From positions 11,972,969 to 12,036,968 of the forward strand of contig NC_090288.1 in NCBI RefSeq assembly GCF_037392515.1: 64,000 nt of DNA, written 5' to 3'. The notes below the pieces were generated by a model that ran no database searches, was not told where the DNA came from, and saw nothing but the letters and a program-made list of their open reading frames with translations. Positions 39,080-52,130 of this stretch are shown in pieces. The translations under genes and the position numbers were made by a program. Position 1 is the first letter of the stretch. The number at the start of each line of letters is the position of its first letter. The DNA is from Haliotis asinina (taxonomy: Eukaryota; Mollusca; Gastropoda; Lepetellida; Haliotidae).

Positions 39080-40352
39080 CTTGTCAGTAGATGATCTCAA
39101 AACGATGCTGTACTCAACGAAATGCAGAGCGGTAGCGAGCAAGAGTCAAAGTGAATCTGTTGGAAACAGAGGGGACCGTTGGCAACGACAACGGTAACTA
39201 CATGGATACCAAGTCAGAACGAGGCGTCATCGAATGTGTTCGGCAACGTCAAAGAGCCAGCAATAGTTGCATCTCATGGGGTCAAATATCTGGCGAGTTT
39301 AAGGTTTTAAATCAATGAGTATATGTTGAAATGCTAGATGTACCATAGTTCACTGAAACGCCGTACGTGTTAGATGTTGAAAACACTCTATCAGCTCGGT
39401 GAAATTCATGTAAAGATTAGTATGAAGAAGGAAGGTAAAGTATTCGTTGTCAGTCAGAAAAATACAAGTCCTCCTATTCCCTTTTCGCTAATTCACATGT
39501 TTCTATCTCCGACAGAGAAGTTGAAGTCTGCACGCCTGTAGTGCCAGTAATAATATAGTAATGGTCACATGTACTTCACGATGAAAGACATCTGCGCAAA
39601 GGTGAAATACGGAGGACCTAATTTCTTGACTGGGACCATGTCTTGTCGTGGACACTGGATTTATTGACGGCTGAAGGCAAACGAAAGGAGAAAAGGAAGC
39701 AGATCCTGCTTTGAAGGCCGTTGTCATGGTTCCCGTCGGTGATAAAAAGAAGTGCATGTTGTGTTTATTGGGACCCCGAGTATTAACTGGCAAAGTGGTG
39801 AATGTCGGTAGTTGCTGACAATGTATAGTCATCTGACGTGGGGAGCGTCTTGTGGTGTGCAGTTCATGGTGTATGTTTCAACATGGTGGTAGCTGCACTA
39901 ATTGCTGCGGAAAGACAAGCGCCGCACTTCGCCTCGGACATAGCTGGCCGATAAATGCGCGCTAATAAGGTGACAAGAGTGGTCTCCCTTTATGCATTGG
40001 CCGCAAGCAAGCTGGGTACGAGAGACTGGTCCACTCATACCTCCCAAAATACACAATAAATGAAATCAATGAACCTGCTTGTACGGTTACATAGTTTATT
40101 GAATACCCGATTCCATTAAGTAATGAACGCTACCTCTACAAAATATTTCCCCCAATATCCCCGTTCACGTGAAAGCCAAGGCAAGGTCCGTTCGTCTAAT
40201 TGTAAGCCAAAGTGTTAGCTGCACTGCTCGTAAAGATGGAAATGTTCTGACAGTCACCACGGGTTGTCTGTGCATGTATTTGTTCAGTGAACCTGATCTG
40301 CTTTCTGGCCAAGGCCTGATGAAATCGCCATGGTCACCACACACGAAGACAA

Positions 40353-40447
40353 TGAGTGAGTTAGTGAGTTTAGTTTTACGCCGCTTTTAGCACTATTCCA
40401 GTAATATCAAAGCGGGGGACTCCAGAGATGAGCTTCACACATTGTAC
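40353..40447 (-). mobile_element. SINE tail remnant, unit 10
   Basis: Same form as unit 3. Confidence 0.6.
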
Positions 40448-40451
40448 TTAC

Positions 40452-40528
40452 CTGGGAGAAGATACTGACTGAAAAGCCTCAAGTTGACTTTGTGCTTCCT
40501 TATATTTGAGACAAACTAGGATATTGGT
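40452..40528 (-). promoter_or_regulatory. Candidate promoter and exon 1 of gene copy 9
   Basis: Exon 1 40470-40452, TATAAGG 40504-40498. Motifs unchanged. Confidence 0.4.
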
Positions 40529-40798
40529 TTGACCGTGTAATAATGACGACGATAATCCTAATAAGAACAACAATGGTGCACGTGTATAGCATTATTACTC
40601 TTATGTTGCCAATATAAGCAAGAATCGTGATGATCATCTCCCAGTTCCCTAGGGCAGAAACGTGCTTTTTCTGTATCCACTTTCTGAACTAGATGATATA
40701 CGATAAATAGCACATGGTAAGTCAAATCTTTGTGTTCAACGCCGTCACATTTTGAAGTTATCGCTTTGGGATAAATGTACTCTCACTCACCCACTCAA

Positions 40799-40799
<1 letters not shown>

Positions 40800-40856
<57 letters not shown>
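40800..40856 (+). repeat. (CA)n microsatellite, unit 10, 57 bp
   Basis: First tract ending in GCAAAAACAAC. Confidence 0.99.
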
Positions 40857-40859
<3 letters not shown>

Positions 40860-41978
40860 AAAACAACAACAAAAAACCACACACTTTCACTCACTGATTT
40901 GAGAACTTAGACATGTATGTGTGTAGCAGTATTGTGGTTTCCGTGTCTAAACTTGCTAGCGGAGACTAGACCTGGTCGAACTGGCAGTACTTGTACGTCT
41001 GATTATGTTCGTATCTAAACACCACCTGACTTTCTTGATCAGGTATTGCAGCCTATATGTATCCTGGAAGTAAAGGGTACCAATCCTGTTCAAGTATCAT
41101 CCAAGTCACTAATTATTATGTCTATTAATTGCCTGGATTGAAAATGAGCAGTCAACGAGGAACAAATCCCCTCTTCAGTCTCACAGCGTGTATAAACACC
41201 CACAGGACAAGGGGACGGTTAAACAGCTGACTGCACAATGGGAGACCACTCTCAGTTATTTACGTCGTGTGTAAGGTATAGTAAGTGAAGTGATCGTAAA
41301 ATATCCAGTCTTCCGAAACCATTTTTGTAGTCATGACTACACGCGATTACAGACTGTGATTTCCATCATAGGAAACGTGTAAAACACTCGACTAGAAGAC
41401 AGGAACACAGCGGGATAGAGCAAATGACCCCTCAACATCTTCCTTTGTAATTAGTTAACTCTTATAGTAACTTCCAGATGTCTCATAAATACATTTACTT
41501 CAGCCTCCTCTCCAGCTGTGTTGCTGTCTCCTAGCAAAGAACTGACCCAAAGAAGGAAGGAAAACAGACTCATGTGTATACCATTCAGTGTTATTTATTA
41601 TTTACATAGAATCAGGAAATAGAATGGCAAGTGCTGAAAAGAAGTCTCCAAATCGAGGCCAAAAGGGAAGCTCAGTCGTCTTATTAGAAGTGAAATAATC
41701 TTAGAAATGTCAGCCAAAAGGTATGCCAAAACATGCAAGATCGAAACGGGTGTGTCCAAAACTAAATCACAAGGGTGTAGCCAAAAGAGACCCAAAATGG
41801 GAAATGGTATACTAGACGAGCACCACAACACATCATCTCACACAACACACTCACACCCGATCATACATGCAAAACACACCATCATAAACCATTCACACTC
41901 ACACGAAATAGTACACGGAACAAATTCTTATCCCAGCCTCTCTTTCTTTCTCCCTCTTTCCTTTTCACTCTCTCTCAT

Positions 41979-42012
<34 letters not shown>

Positions 42013-42233
42013 AAACACACACACACTCGTACATACACGCATCAATAACACACACCGTAGCACATAAAACCACTGTCTGTCTCATCTGCATGCAAATACA
42101 CTAACATGCACACCCACTCACACATCGTGTACTCTTGCACTTATACACACACACATCCAGTCACATATACACGTTCACCCTATGCACGCACACACACAGA
42201 CACACATACACGCACGCACGCTGGATGAGGAAT

Positions 42234-43425
42234 CTACGAGAATACTCTCCTAAAGAAGGCAGCCACTCTCTTCAGCGCCTTCCTCACGGGATGAATATCC
42301 TCCACGAAGCTGTCGTCGTCCTCGTCCTCGTACACCCAGTAGTCACTGTCGTCGTCACTTGGGACAGGGTAATAGTCGGCATAGGTGATGGTAACCGGGG
42401 CAGGGAGTGTCTCACCGTGGTCAGGGCGGGCCCAGAACGGGGTGAAAACACGCGGGGGGTCGGGAGAGGAACTCGGGGACGAAGCCAAGGGACGCTACAT
42501 CGGTGAGTGGGGAGGGTGGGAGAACGGAGGGTCATTGGGTGAGGTTGATAGGAGATTTTTAACGAAACAATATTAAGAAATGTCTGAGTGCATTGCCCCT
42601 GGTCATACATTCTATGAAGTACTATCCAATGGCAAACATGCTGATAGATTGTCAGAAAGAAATGCTAATGTGTGAATGGGAGAGGGGTAGCCGGGGACAG
42701 ACTTTCAGCACACCATAACAGAGTAAGTAATATATAACGTCCCTGGTGTACATGAGACAGCTTCGACAAGGACTAGAGGAGCCAACTTTTCGCCCCAATC
42801 TGAAGGTCATGTAGATAAAATACATACACAGTCGGATTCCTCATCCAGCGACGGCCATAGACTAGCAGCAGGAGTGACGTGATACCGGATCATGTCTTCC
42901 CGTGCTGAAAATAACACAAACAACGCATTTACTGACAGGCCAAATATACGTACAGTGGAACTAAAGTGTTTGGGGGGCCGAGGAAACGATAGCGAGAAAA
43001 CAGAGAGTGTTTTGGGGACACATATAGGCCACGGATACGCCTTAGAAGCATTAAAATGGGCATTATACTCAGTTTTCATATATAATCCATCTAGTAGTGT
43101 AGCGATTATGCTCCGCATATTGGAAAGGAATGCTTTAAGAAAAAATTGCACCTAATCCACGCCTTAGATCTACTAGAACGTCTATTATCATTTAACAACA
43201 TCCACCATCGTATGTAAAAACAAAAAAGTCCCCATTTCACTGATAGAATAGACATTAAAAACATCAATATTTCTAAATTTCTCCCAAATTGCAAATGGCG
43301 GCTACTGGCAAACACACCCCTACCGTCAAACTACGGCCGCTTGCAGTAATAATGTACGCTTTTAACACATTTAAAATACAACAAAGGCCTCCTCAAATAC
43401 CTTGAATATGCAGCCGTGTAAACAT
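42234..43425 (-). CDS. Candidate spliced gene, copy 10 (Pro43Ser, Leu48Pro)
   Basis: Exon 1 44816-44798, exon 2 43502-43401, exon 3 42904-42828, exon 4 42494-42234, AATAAA 41599-41594. Two changes in the Ser/Pro region; Leu48Pro is shared with copy 11. Confidence 0.37.
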
Positions 43426-44698
43426 CTTGTCAGTAGATGATCTCAAAACGATGCTGTACTCAACGAAATGCAGAGCGGTAGCGAGCAAGAGTCAAAGTGA
43501 ATCTGTTGGAAACAGAGGGGACCGTTGGCAACGACAACGGTAACTACATGGATACCAAGTCAGAACGAGGCGTCATCGAATGTGTTCGGCAACGTCAAAG
43601 AGCCAGCAATAGTTGCATCTCATGGGGTCAAATATCTGGCGAGTTTAAGGTTTTAAATCAATGAGTATATGTTGAAATGCTACATGTACCATAGTTCACT
43701 GAAACGCCGTACGTGTTAGATGTTGAAAACACTCTATCAGCTCGGTGAAATTCATGTAAAGATTAGTATGAAGAAGGAAGGTAAAGTATTCGTTGTCAGT
43801 CAGAAAAATACAAGTCCTCCTATTCCCTTTTCGCTAATTCACATGTTTCTATCTCCGACAGAGAAGTTGAAGTCTGCACGCCTGTAGTGCCAGTAATAAT
43901 ATAGTAATGGTCACATGTACTTCACGATGAAAGACATCTGCGCAAAGGTGAAATACGGAGGACCTAATTTCTTGACTGGGACCATGTCTTGTCGTGGACA
44001 CTGGATTTATTGACGGCTGAAGGCAAACGAAAGGAGAAAAGGAAGCAGATCCTGCTTTGAAGGCCGTTGTCATGGTTCCCGTCGGTGATAAAAAGAAGTG
44101 CATGTTGTGTTTATTGGGACCCCGAGTATTAACTGGCAAAGTGGTGAATGTCGGTAGTTGCTGACAATGTATAGTCATCTGACGTGGGGAGCGTCTTGTG
44201 GTGTGCAGTTCATGGTGTATGTTTCAACATGGTGGTAGCTGCACTAATTGCTGCGGAAAGACAAGCGCCGCACTTCGCCTCGGACATAGCTGGCCGATAA
44301 ATGCGCGCTAATAAGGTGACAAGAGTGGTCTCCCTTTATGCATTGGCCGCAAGCAAGCTGGGTACGAGAGACTGGTCCACTCATACCTCCCAAAATACAC
44401 AATAAATGAAATCAATGAACCTGCTTGTACGGTTACATAGTTTATTGAATACCCGATTCCATTAAGTAATGAACGCTACCTCTACAAAATATTTCCCCCA
44501 ATATCCCCGTTCACGTGAAAGCCAAGGCAAGGTCCGTTCGTCTAATTGTAAGCCAAAGTGTTAGCTGCACTGCTCGTAAAGATGGAAATGTTCTGACAGT
44601 CACCACGGGTTGTCTGTGCATGTATTTGTTCAGTGAACCTGATCTGCTTTCTGGCCAAGGCCTGATGAAATCGCCATGGTCACCACACACGAAGACAA

Positions 44699-44793
44699 TG
44701 AGTGAGTTAGTGAGTTTAGTTTTACGCCGCTTTTAGCACTATTCCAGTAATATCAAAGCGGGGGACTCCAGAGATGAGCTTCACACATTGTAC
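44699..44793 (-). mobile_element. SINE tail remnant, unit 11
   Basis: Same form as unit 3. Confidence 0.6.
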
Positions 44794-44797
44794 TTAC

Positions 44798-44874
44798 CTG
44801 GGAGAAGATACTGACTGAAAAGCCTCAAGTTGACTTTGTGCTTCCTTATATTTGAGACAAACTAGGATATTGGT
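44798..44874 (-). promoter_or_regulatory. Candidate promoter and exon 1 of gene copy 10
   Basis: Exon 1 44816-44798, TATAAGG 44850-44844. Motifs unchanged. Confidence 0.4.
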
Positions 44875-45144
44875 TTGACCGTGTAATAATGACGACGATA
44901 ATCCTAATAAGAACAACAATGGTGCACGTGTATAGCATTATTACTCTTATGTTGCCAATATAAGCAAGAATCGTGATGATCATCTCCCAGTTCCCTAGGG
45001 CAGAAACGTGCTTTTTCTGTATCCACTTTCTGAACTAGATGATATACGATAAATAGCACATGGTAAGTCAAATCTTTGTGTTCAACGCCGTCACATTTTG
45101 AAGTTATCGCTTTGGGATAAATGTACTCTCACTCACCCACTCAA

Positions 45145-45145
<1 letters not shown>

Positions 45146-45210
<65 letters not shown>
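45146..45210 (+). repeat. (CA)n microsatellite, unit 11, 65 bp
   Basis: Same flanks as in unit 10. Confidence 0.99.
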
Positions 45211-45213
<3 letters not shown>

Positions 45214-46332
45214 AAAACAACAACAAAAAACCACACACTTTCACTCACTGATTTGAGAACTTAGACATGTATGTGTGTAGCAGTATTGTGGTTTCCGTGT
45301 CTAAACTTGCTAGCGGAGACTAGACCTGGTCGAACTGGCAGTACTTGTACGTCTGATTATGTTCGTATCTAAACACCACCTGACTTTCTTGATCAGGTAT
45401 TGCAGCCTATATGTATCCTGGAAGTAAAGGGTACCAATCCTGTTCAAGTATCATCCAAGTCACTAATTATTATGTCTATTAATTGCCTGGATTGAAAATG
45501 AGCAGTCAACGAGGAACAAATCCCCTCTTCAGTCTCACAGCGTGTATAAACACCCACAGGACAAGGGGACGGTTAAACAGCTGACTGCACAATGGGAGAC
45601 CACTCTCAGTTATTTACGTCGTGTGTAAGGTATAGTAAGTGAAGTGATCGTAAAATATCCAGTCTTCCGAAACCATTTTTGTAGTCATGACTACACGCGA
45701 TTACAGACTGTGATTTCCATCATAGGAAACGTGTAAAACACTCGACTAGAAGACAGGAACACAGCGGGATAGAGCAAATGACCCCTCAACATCTTCCTTT
45801 GTAATTAGTTAACTCTTATAGTAACTTCCAGATGTCTCATAAATACATTTACTTCAGCCTCCTCTCCAGCTGTGTTGCTGTCTCCTAGCAAAGAACTGAC
45901 CCAAAGAAGGAAGGAAAACAGACTCATGTGTATACCATTCAGTGTTATTTATTATTTACATAGAATCAGGAAATAGAATGGCAAGTGCTGAAAAGAAGTC
46001 TCCAAATCGAGGCCAAAAGGGAAGCTCAGTCGTCTTATTAGAAGTGAAATAATCTTAGAAATGTCAGCCAAAAGGTATGCCAAAACATGCAAGATCGAAA
46101 CGGGTGTGTCCAAAACTAAATCACAAGGGTGTAGCCAAAAGAGACCCAAAATGGGAAATGGTATACTAGACGAGCACCACAACACATCATCTCACACAAC
46201 ACACTCACACCCGATCATACATGCAAAACACACCATCATAAACCATTCACACTCACACGAAATAGTACACGGAACAAATTCTTATCCCAGCCTCTCTTTC
46301 TTTCTCACTCTTTCCTTTTCACTCTCTCTCAT

Positions 46333-46366
<34 letters not shown>

Positions 46367-46587
46367 AAACACACACACACTCGTACATACACGCATCAAT
46401 AACACACACCGTAGCACATAAAACCACTGTCTGTCTCATCTGCATGCAAATACACTAACATGCACACCCACTCACACATCGTGTACTCTTGCACTTATAC
46501 ACACACACATCCAGTCACATATACACGTTCACCCTATGCACGCACACACACAGACACACATACACGCACGCACGCTGGATGAGGAAT

Positions 46588-47779
46588 CTACGAGAATACT
46601 CTCCTAAAGAAGGCAGCCACTCTCTTCAGCGCCTTCCTCACGGGATGAATATCCTCCACGAAGCTGTCGTCGTCCTCGTCCTCGTACACCCAGTAGTCAC
46701 TGTCGTCGTCACTTGGGACAGGGTAATAGTCGGCATAGGTGATGGTAACCGGGGCAGGGAGTGTCTCACCGTGGTCAGGGCGGGCCCAGAACGGGGTGAA
46801 AACACGCGGGGGGTCGGGAGAGGGACTCGGGGACGAAGCCAAGGGACGCTACATCGGTGAGTGGGGAGGGTGGGAGAAAGGAGGGTCATTGGGTGAGGTT
46901 GATAGGAGATTTTTAACGAAACAATATTAAGAAATGTCTGAGTGCATTGCCCCTGGTCATACATTCTATGAGGTACTATCCAATGGCAAACATGCTGATA
47001 GATTGTCAGAAAGAAATGCTAATGTGTGAATGGGAGAGGGGTAGCCGGGGACAGACTTTCAGCACACCATAACAGAGTAAGTAATATATAACGTCCCTGG
47101 TGTACATGAGCCAGCTTCGACAAGGACTAGAGGAGCCAACATTTCGCCCCAATCTGAAGGTCATGTAGATAAAATACATACACAGTCGGATTCCTCATCC
47201 TGCGACGGCCATAGACTAGCAGCAGGAGTGTCGTGATACCGGATCATGTCTTCCCGTGCTGAAAATAACACAAACAACGCATTTACTGACAGGCCAAATA
47301 TACGTACAGTGGAACTAAGGTGTTTGGGGGGGCCGAGGAAACGATAGCGAGAAAACAGAGAGTGTTTTGGGGACACATATAGGCCACGGATACGCTTTAG
47401 AAGCATTAAAATGGGCATTATAATCAGTTTTCATATATAATCCATCTAGTAGTGTAGCGATTATGCTCCGCATATTGGAAAGGAATGCTTTAAGAAAAAA
47501 TTGCACCTAATCCACGCCTTAGATCTACTAGAACGTCTATTATCATTTAACAACATCCACCATCGTATGTAAAAACAAAAAAGTCCCCATTTCACTGATA
47601 GAATAGACATTAAAAACATCAATATTTCTAAATTTCTCTCAAATTGCAAATGGCGGCTACTGGCAAACACCCCCCTACCGTCAAACTACGGCCGCTTGCA
47701 GTAATAATGTACGCTTTTAACACTTTAAAATACAACAAAGGCCTCCTCGAATACCTTGAATATGCAGCCGTGTAAACAT
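46588..47779 (-). CDS. Candidate spliced gene, copy 11 (Val18Asp, Leu28-region change, Leu48Pro)
   Basis: Exon 1 49170-49152, exon 2 47856-47755, exon 3 47258-47182, exon 4 46848-46588, AATAAA 45953-45948. Exon 3 has two private replacements (Val to Asp after RYH; Leu to Gln after WPS). The base after the exon 2 donor core also differs (GTATTC), weakening it further. Confidence 0.35.
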
Positions 47780-49052
47780 CTTGTCAGTAGATGATCTCAA
47801 AACGATGCTGTACTCAACGAAATGCAGAGCGGTAGCGAGCAAGAGTCAAAGTGAATCTGTTGGAAACAGAGGGGACCGTTGGCAACGACAACGGTAACTA
47901 CATGGATACCAAGTCAGAACGAGGCGTCATCGAATGTGTTCGGCAACGTCAAAGAGCCAGCAATAGTTGCATCTCATGGGGTCAAATATCTGGCGAGTTT
48001 AAGGTTTTAAATCAATGAGTATATGTTGAAATGCTACATGTACCATAGTTCACTGAAACGCCGTACGTGTTAGATGTTGAAAACACTCTATCAGCTCGGT
48101 GAAATTCATGTAAAGATTAGTATGAAGAAGGAAGGTAAAGTATTCGTTGTCAGTCAGAAAAATACAAGTCCTCCTATTCCCTTTTCGCTAATTCACATGT
48201 TTCTATCTCCGACAGAGAAGTTGAAGTCTGCACGCCTGTAGTGCCAGTAATAATATAGTAATGGTCACATGTACTTCACGATGAAAGACATCTGCGCAAA
48301 GGTGAAATACGGAGGACCTAATTTCTTGACTGGGACCATGTCTTGTCGTGGACACTGGATTTATTGACGGCTGAAGGCAAACGAAAGGAGAAAAGGAAGC
48401 AGATCCTGCTTTGAAGGCCGTTGTCATGGTTCCCGTCGGTGATAAAAAGAAGTGCATGTTGTGTTTATTGGGACCCCGAGTATTAACTGGCAAAGTGGTG
48501 AATGTCGGTAGTTGCTGACAATGTATAGTCATCTGACGTGGGGAGCGTCTTGTGGTGTGCAGTTCATGGTGTATGTTTCAACATGGTGGTAGCTGCACTA
48601 ATTGCTGCGGAAAGACAAGCGCCGCACTTCGCCTCGGACATAGCTGGCCGATAAATGCGCGCTAATAAGGTGACAAGAGTGGTCTCCCTTTATGCATTGG
48701 CCGCAAGCAAGCTGGGTACGAGAGACTGGTCCACTCATACCTCCCAAAATACACAATAAATGAAATCAATGAACCTGCTTGTACGGTTACATAGTTTATT
48801 GAATACCCGATTCCATTAAGTAATGAACGCTACCTCTACAAAATATTTCCCCCAATATCCCCGTTCACGTGAAAGCCAAGGCAAGGTCCGTTCGTCTAAT
48901 TGTAAGCCAAAGTGTTAGCTGCACTGCTCGTAAAGATGGAAATGTTCTGACAGTCACCACGGGTTGTCTGTGCATGTATTTGTTCAGTGAACCTGATCTG
49001 CTTTCTGGCCAAGGCCTGATGAAATCGCCATGGTCACCACACACGAAGACAA

Positions 49053-49147
49053 TGAGTGAGTTAGTGAGTTTAGTTTTACGCCGCTTTTAGCACTATTCCA
49101 GTAATATCAAAGCGGGGGACTCCAGAGATGAGCTTCACACATTGTAC
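49053..49147 (-). mobile_element. SINE tail remnant, unit 12
   Basis: Same form as unit 3. Confidence 0.6.
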
Positions 49148-49151
49148 TTAC

Positions 49152-49228
49152 CTGGGAGAAGATACTGACTGAAAAGCCTCAAGTTGACTTTGTGCTTCCT
49201 TATATTTGAGACAAACTAGGATATTGGT
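49152..49228 (-). promoter_or_regulatory. Candidate promoter and exon 1 of gene copy 11
   Basis: Exon 1 49170-49152, TATAAGG 49204-49198. Motifs unchanged. Confidence 0.4.
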
Positions 49229-49496
49229 TTGACCGTGTAATAATGACGACGATAATCCTAATAAGAACAACAATGGTGCACGTGTATAGCATTATTACTC
49301 TTATGTTGCCAATATAAGCAAGAATCGTGATGATCATCTCCCAGTTCCCTAGGGCAGAAACGTGCTTTTTCTGTATCCACTTTCTGAACTAGATGATATA
49401 CGATAAATAGCACATGGTAAGTCAAATCTTTGTGTTCAACGCCGTCACATTTTGAAGTTATCGCTTTGGGATAAATGTACTCTCACTCACCCACTC

Positions 49497-49498
<2 letters not shown>

Positions 49499-49561
<63 letters not shown>
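49499..49561 (+). repeat. (CA)n microsatellite, unit 12, 63 bp
   Basis: Left flank CTCAA runs directly into CACA without the doubled C of other units. Confidence 0.99.
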
Positions 49562-49564
<3 letters not shown>

Positions 49565-50683
49565 AAAACAACAACAAAAAACCACACACTTTCACTCACT
49601 GATTTGAGAACTTAGACATGTATGTGTGTAGCAGTATTGTGGTTTCCGTGTCTAAACTTGCTAGCGGAGACTAGACCTGGTCGAACTGGCAGTACTTGTA
49701 CGTCTGATTATGTTCGTATCTAAACACCACCTGACTTTCTTGATCAGGTATTGCAGCCTATATGTATCCTGGAAGTAAAGGGTACCAATCCTGTTCAAGT
49801 ATCATCCAAGTCACTAATTATTATGTCTATTAATTGCCTGGATTGAAAATGAGCAGTCAACGAGGAACAAATCCCCTCTTCAGTCTCACAGCGTGTATAA
49901 ACACCCACAGGACAAGGGGACGGTTAAACAGCTGACTGCACAATGGGAGACCACTCTCAGTTATTTACGTCGTGTGTAAGGTATAGTAAGTGAAGTGATC
50001 GTAAAATATCCAGTCTTCCGAAACCATTTTTGTAGTCATGACTACACGCGATTACAGACTGTGATTTCCATCATAGGAAACGTGTAAAACACTCGACTAG
50101 AAGACAGGAACACAGCGGGATAGAGCAAATGACCCCTCAACATCTTCCTTTGTAATTAGTTAACTCTTATAGTAACTTCCAGATGTCTCATAAATACATT
50201 TACTTCAGCCTCCTCTCCAGCTGTGTTGCTGTCTCCTAGCAAAGAACTGACCCAAAGAAGGAAGGAAAACAGACTCATGTGTATACCATTCAGTGTTATT
50301 TATTATTTACATAGAATCAGGAAATAGAATGGCAAGTGCTGAAAAGAAGTCTCCAAATCGAGGCCAAAAGGGAAGCTCAGTCGTCTTATTAGAAGTGAAA
50401 TAATCTTAGAAATGTCAGCCAAAAGGTATGCCAAAACATGCAAGATCGAAACGGGTGTGTCCAAAACTAAATCACAAGGGTGTAGCCAAAAGAGACCCAA
50501 AATGGGAAATGGTATACTAGACGAGCACCACAACACATCATCTCACACAACACACTCACACCCGATCAAACATGCAAAACACACCATCATAAACCATTCA
50601 CACTCACACGAAATAGTACACGGAACAAATTCTTATCCCAGCCTCTCTTTCTTTCTCCCTCTTTCCTTTTCACTCTCTCTCAT

Positions 50684-50717
<34 letters not shown>

Positions 50718-50938
50718 AAACACACACACACTCGTACATACACGCATCAATAACACACACCGTAGCACATAAAACCACTGTCTGTCTCATCTGCATGCAA
50801 ATACACTAACATGCACACCCACTCACACATCGTGTACTCTTGCACTTATACACACACACATCCAGTCACATATACACGTTCACCCTATGCACGCACACAC
50901 ACAGACACACATACACGCACGCACGCTGGATGAGGAAT

Positions 50939-52130
50939 CTACGAGAATACTCTCCTAAAGAAGGCAGCCACTCTCTTCAGCGCCTTCCTCACGGGATGAA
51001 TATCCTCCACGAAGCTGTCGTCGTCCTCGTCCTCGTACACCCAGTAGTCACTGTCGTCGTCACTTGGGACAGGGTAATAGTCGGCATAGGTGATGGTAAC
51101 CGGGGCAGGGAGTGTCTCACCGTGGTCAGGGCGGGCCCAGAACGGGGTGAAAACACGCAGGGGGTCGGGAGAGGGACTCGGGGACGAAGCCAAGGGACGC
51201 TACATCGGTGAGTGGGCAAGGTGGGAGAAAGGAGGGTCATTGGGTGAGGTTGATAGGAGATTTTTAACGAAACAATATTAAGAAATGTCTGAGTGCATTG
51301 CCCCTGATCACACATTCTATGAGGTACTATCCAATGGCAAACATGCTGATAGATTGTCAGAAAGAAATGCTAATGTGTGAATGGGAGAGGGGTAGCCGGG
51401 GACAGACTTTCAGCACACCATAACAGAGTAAGTAATATATAACGTCCCGGGTGTGCATGAGACAGCTTCGACAAGGACTAGAGGAGCCAACGTTTCGCCC
51501 CAATCTGAAGGTCATGTAGATAAAATACATACACAGTCGAATTCCTCATCCAGCGACGGCCATAGACTAGCAGCAGGAGTGACGTGATACCGGATCATGT
51601 CTTCCCGTGCTGAAAATAACACAAACAACGCATTTACTGACAGGCCAAATATACGTACAGTGGAACTAAGGTGTTTGGGGGGGCCGAGGAAACGATAGCG
51701 AGAAAACAGAGAGTGTTTTGGGGACACATATAGGCCACGGATACGCTTTAGAAGCATTAAAATGGGCATTATAATCAGTTTTCATATATAATCCATCTAG
51801 TAGTGTAGCGATTATGCTCCGCATATTGGAAAGGAATGCTTTAAGAAAAAATTGCACCTAATCCACGCCTTAGATCTACTAGAACGTCTATTATCATTTA
51901 ACAACATCCACCATCGTATGTAAAAACAAAAAAGTCCCCATTTCACTGATAGAATAGACATTAAAAACATCAATATTTCTAAATTTCTCCCAAATTGCAA
52001 ATGGCGGCTACTGGCAAACACCCCCCTACCGTCAAACTACGGCCGCTTGCAGTAATAATGTACGCTTTTAACACTTTAAAATACAACAAAGGCCTCCTCA
52101 AATACCTTGAATATGCAGCCGTGTAAACAT
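50939..52130 (-). CDS. Candidate spliced gene, copy 12 (Ser to Phe at the end of exon 3)
   Basis: Exon 1 53521-53503, exon 2 52207-52106, exon 3 51609-51533, exon 4 51199-50939, AATAAA 50304-50299. The third-last exon 3 residue, Ser, is Phe in copies 12-14. The pyrimidine tract before exon 4 is interrupted by a G (CCTTGCCC) in these copies. Confidence 0.37.

Larger units (their letters stand above)
35120..39494 (+). repeat. Array unit 9 (4,375 bp)
   Basis: Core is one base shorter (4,288 bp) because of a missing C at 38250-38254 (GCCCTGG where others have GCCCCTGG), in intron 3. Private T-to-A near 39065 is silent in exon 2. Has AAAAACCACAC after the CA tract, shared with units 10-12. Confidence 0.98.
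39495..43840 (+). repeat. Array unit 10 (4,346 bp)
   Basis: First unit with ACGCAAAAAC after the CA tract (units 10-12) and with CACCGTAGCACAT near 42054 (units 10-15; units 1-9 have CACCGTCACACAT). Core 4,289 bp. Confidence 0.98.
43841..48194 (+). repeat. Array unit 11 (4,354 bp)
   Basis: First unit in which the G run near 47323 is one base longer and in which AAACACCCCCCT replaces AAACACACCCCT (near 47667); both persist to unit 14. Returns to CACTTTAAAA. Two private amino-acid changes in exon 3. Core 4,289 bp. Confidence 0.98.
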
